Assembly (NCBI GenBank): GCA_001931905.2
Contig: MSJI02000620.1
Span: forward strand, 1-19,513
Source: Cladosporium sp. IMV 00045
Lineage: Eukaryota > Ascomycota > Dothideomycetes > Cladosporiales > Cladosporiaceae
DNA length: 19,513 nt
Direction: 5' to 3'
The notes below the pieces were generated by a model. That model searched no databases and was not told where the DNA came from. It worked only from the letters and a program-made list of their open reading frames with translations. Of this stretch, positions 18,985-19,513 are shown in pieces. Position 1 is the first letter of the stretch, and every line of letters starts with the position of its first letter. The position numbers were made by a program, and so were the translations under genes.

Positions 18985-19001
18985 GGGTGGGTGGGAGGGG
19001 G
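18985..19001 (+). other. Canonical G-quadruplex motif
   Basis: The sequence is G3-T-G3-T-G3-A-G5, four G-runs with single-base loops, which is the most stable class of intramolecular G-quadruplex. A further G5 run follows at 19009-19013. Confidence 0.8.
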
Positions 19002-19513
19002 ATCGAGTGGGGGATTTTACGACTTCGCGATGATAGTAACTGTTGACAAGAGAAAGGGGGGAAGCACAGTTAGAATGCATACGTCGAATTCAATCGTCGT
19101 GTATGTCGATGACTTGAATTTCAGGATGAGAACCCTGGGTGGAAAGCACATTCTACACACCCCTTCATCTGATACACGACACGTTCGACAACCATGCCGG
19201 GGTGCTCCCTGTGAGTTCTCCTCCAGGAAACGATTTTGCTGAAACTTCTCAACAGCGCATACATCACGCCAGGCGACGCGATTTGCAAGTCCTGCATTTG
19301 CATATCGCTGTGATCGCCCCCACTCACGCGATCGCTGGAGTCGTCGATGTATGATGCGAACAAATTTAGAGCATGACTCAGAATAGAGTCCTCGTTTGCA
19401 TACCATAGAGGAATCGCAATGAACCCGGAGAAGAAAACTTTTCGATTACTCATTCATTTGTGACGTTTCATAGCAAATCTACTGCTGCACGACCTGGATC
19501 TTGTTCTTTTTCT

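Larger units (their letters stand above)
16655..19513. other. Region upstream of hapC with no recognisable gene
   Basis: These 2.86 kb run from the hapC start to the window end. The first part is probably the hapC 5' leader and promoter: read on the - strand, about 17240-17400 is rich in CT tracts, as is usual near fungal transcription starts. The open frames (16685-17122 on -, 17063-17398 on +, 18208-18618 on -, 19017-19453 on -) have no recognisable domain. The right end could belong to a gene beyond the window. Small features inside are an alternating CG run (17043-17053), an (AGC)4 run, a CAAAA repeat, CCAAT pentamers (17227-17231 on -, 18694-18698 on +) and a G-quadruplex motif (18985-19001). 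Confidence 0.5.

Noticed and set aside
19017..19453. Two overlapping - strand frames (129 and 110 codons) at the window end.
   Set aside because: No recognised motif or splice context; kept only as a possible part of a gene beyond the window, not called as CDS.
1..19513. Search for CRISPR arrays, insertion sequences, transposon ends, 5S rRNA and biosynthetic gene clusters.
   Set aside because: No regularly spaced repeats, transposase or terminal inverted repeats, 5S-like sequence or cluster core enzyme was seen.

Overview
This is nuclear DNA of a filamentous ascomycete (Pezizomycotina, most likely a Dothideomycete; the class is inferred from overall look only). The evidence is short spliceosomal introns with GTRNGT-type donors, a dispersed intron-containing tRNA gene, and proteins that all have clear filamentous-fungal counterparts: a CreB-type deubiquitinase, HapC, Atg6, Alg12, Yos1 and an Scm3-type CENP-A chaperone. 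There is no sign of prokaryotic genes, CRISPR arrays, insertion sequences or an obvious transposon.

Layout from left to right: the 3' part of a creB/UBP9-13 deubiquitinase gene (+, cut by the window start); yos1 (-), a four-exon gene for a 90-residue ER-Golgi transport protein; alg12 (+), an ER mannosyltransferase with a tiny first exon; a four-exon VOC/glyoxalase-like gene (-); an intron-containing tRNA-Cys(GCA) gene (+); a four-exon short-chain dehydrogenase gene (+); atg6 (-), intronless; a large Scm3-like gene (+) diverging from atg6; a 1.55 kb convergent spacer; hapC (-), the NF-YB-type subunit of the CCAAT-binding complex; and about 2.9 kb upstream of hapC in which I recognise no gene.

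The genes are ordinary housekeeping and regulatory genes in a compact arrangement, not an operon or a secondary-metabolite cluster. Two neighbouring pairs are tail-to-tail with only 14 bp between stop codons (alg12/VOC and SDR/atg6), so their 3' UTRs must overlap. Two pairs are divergent and share promoters (yos1/alg12 and atg6/scm3). Functional themes are the early secretory pathway (yos1, alg12), protein turnover and autophagy (creB, atg6), transcription (hapC) and centromere identity (scm3).

The most notable item is the Scm3-like protein. It joins an N-terminal CENP-A-chaperone motif to a GATA-like zinc finger, three Myb/SANT-like segments and a C-terminal segment that looks like a divergent forkhead winged helix. 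I did not find a previously undescribed multi-gene system. Exon boundaries were worked out by hand from splice consensus, phase and family similarity; no search or RNA evidence was available.
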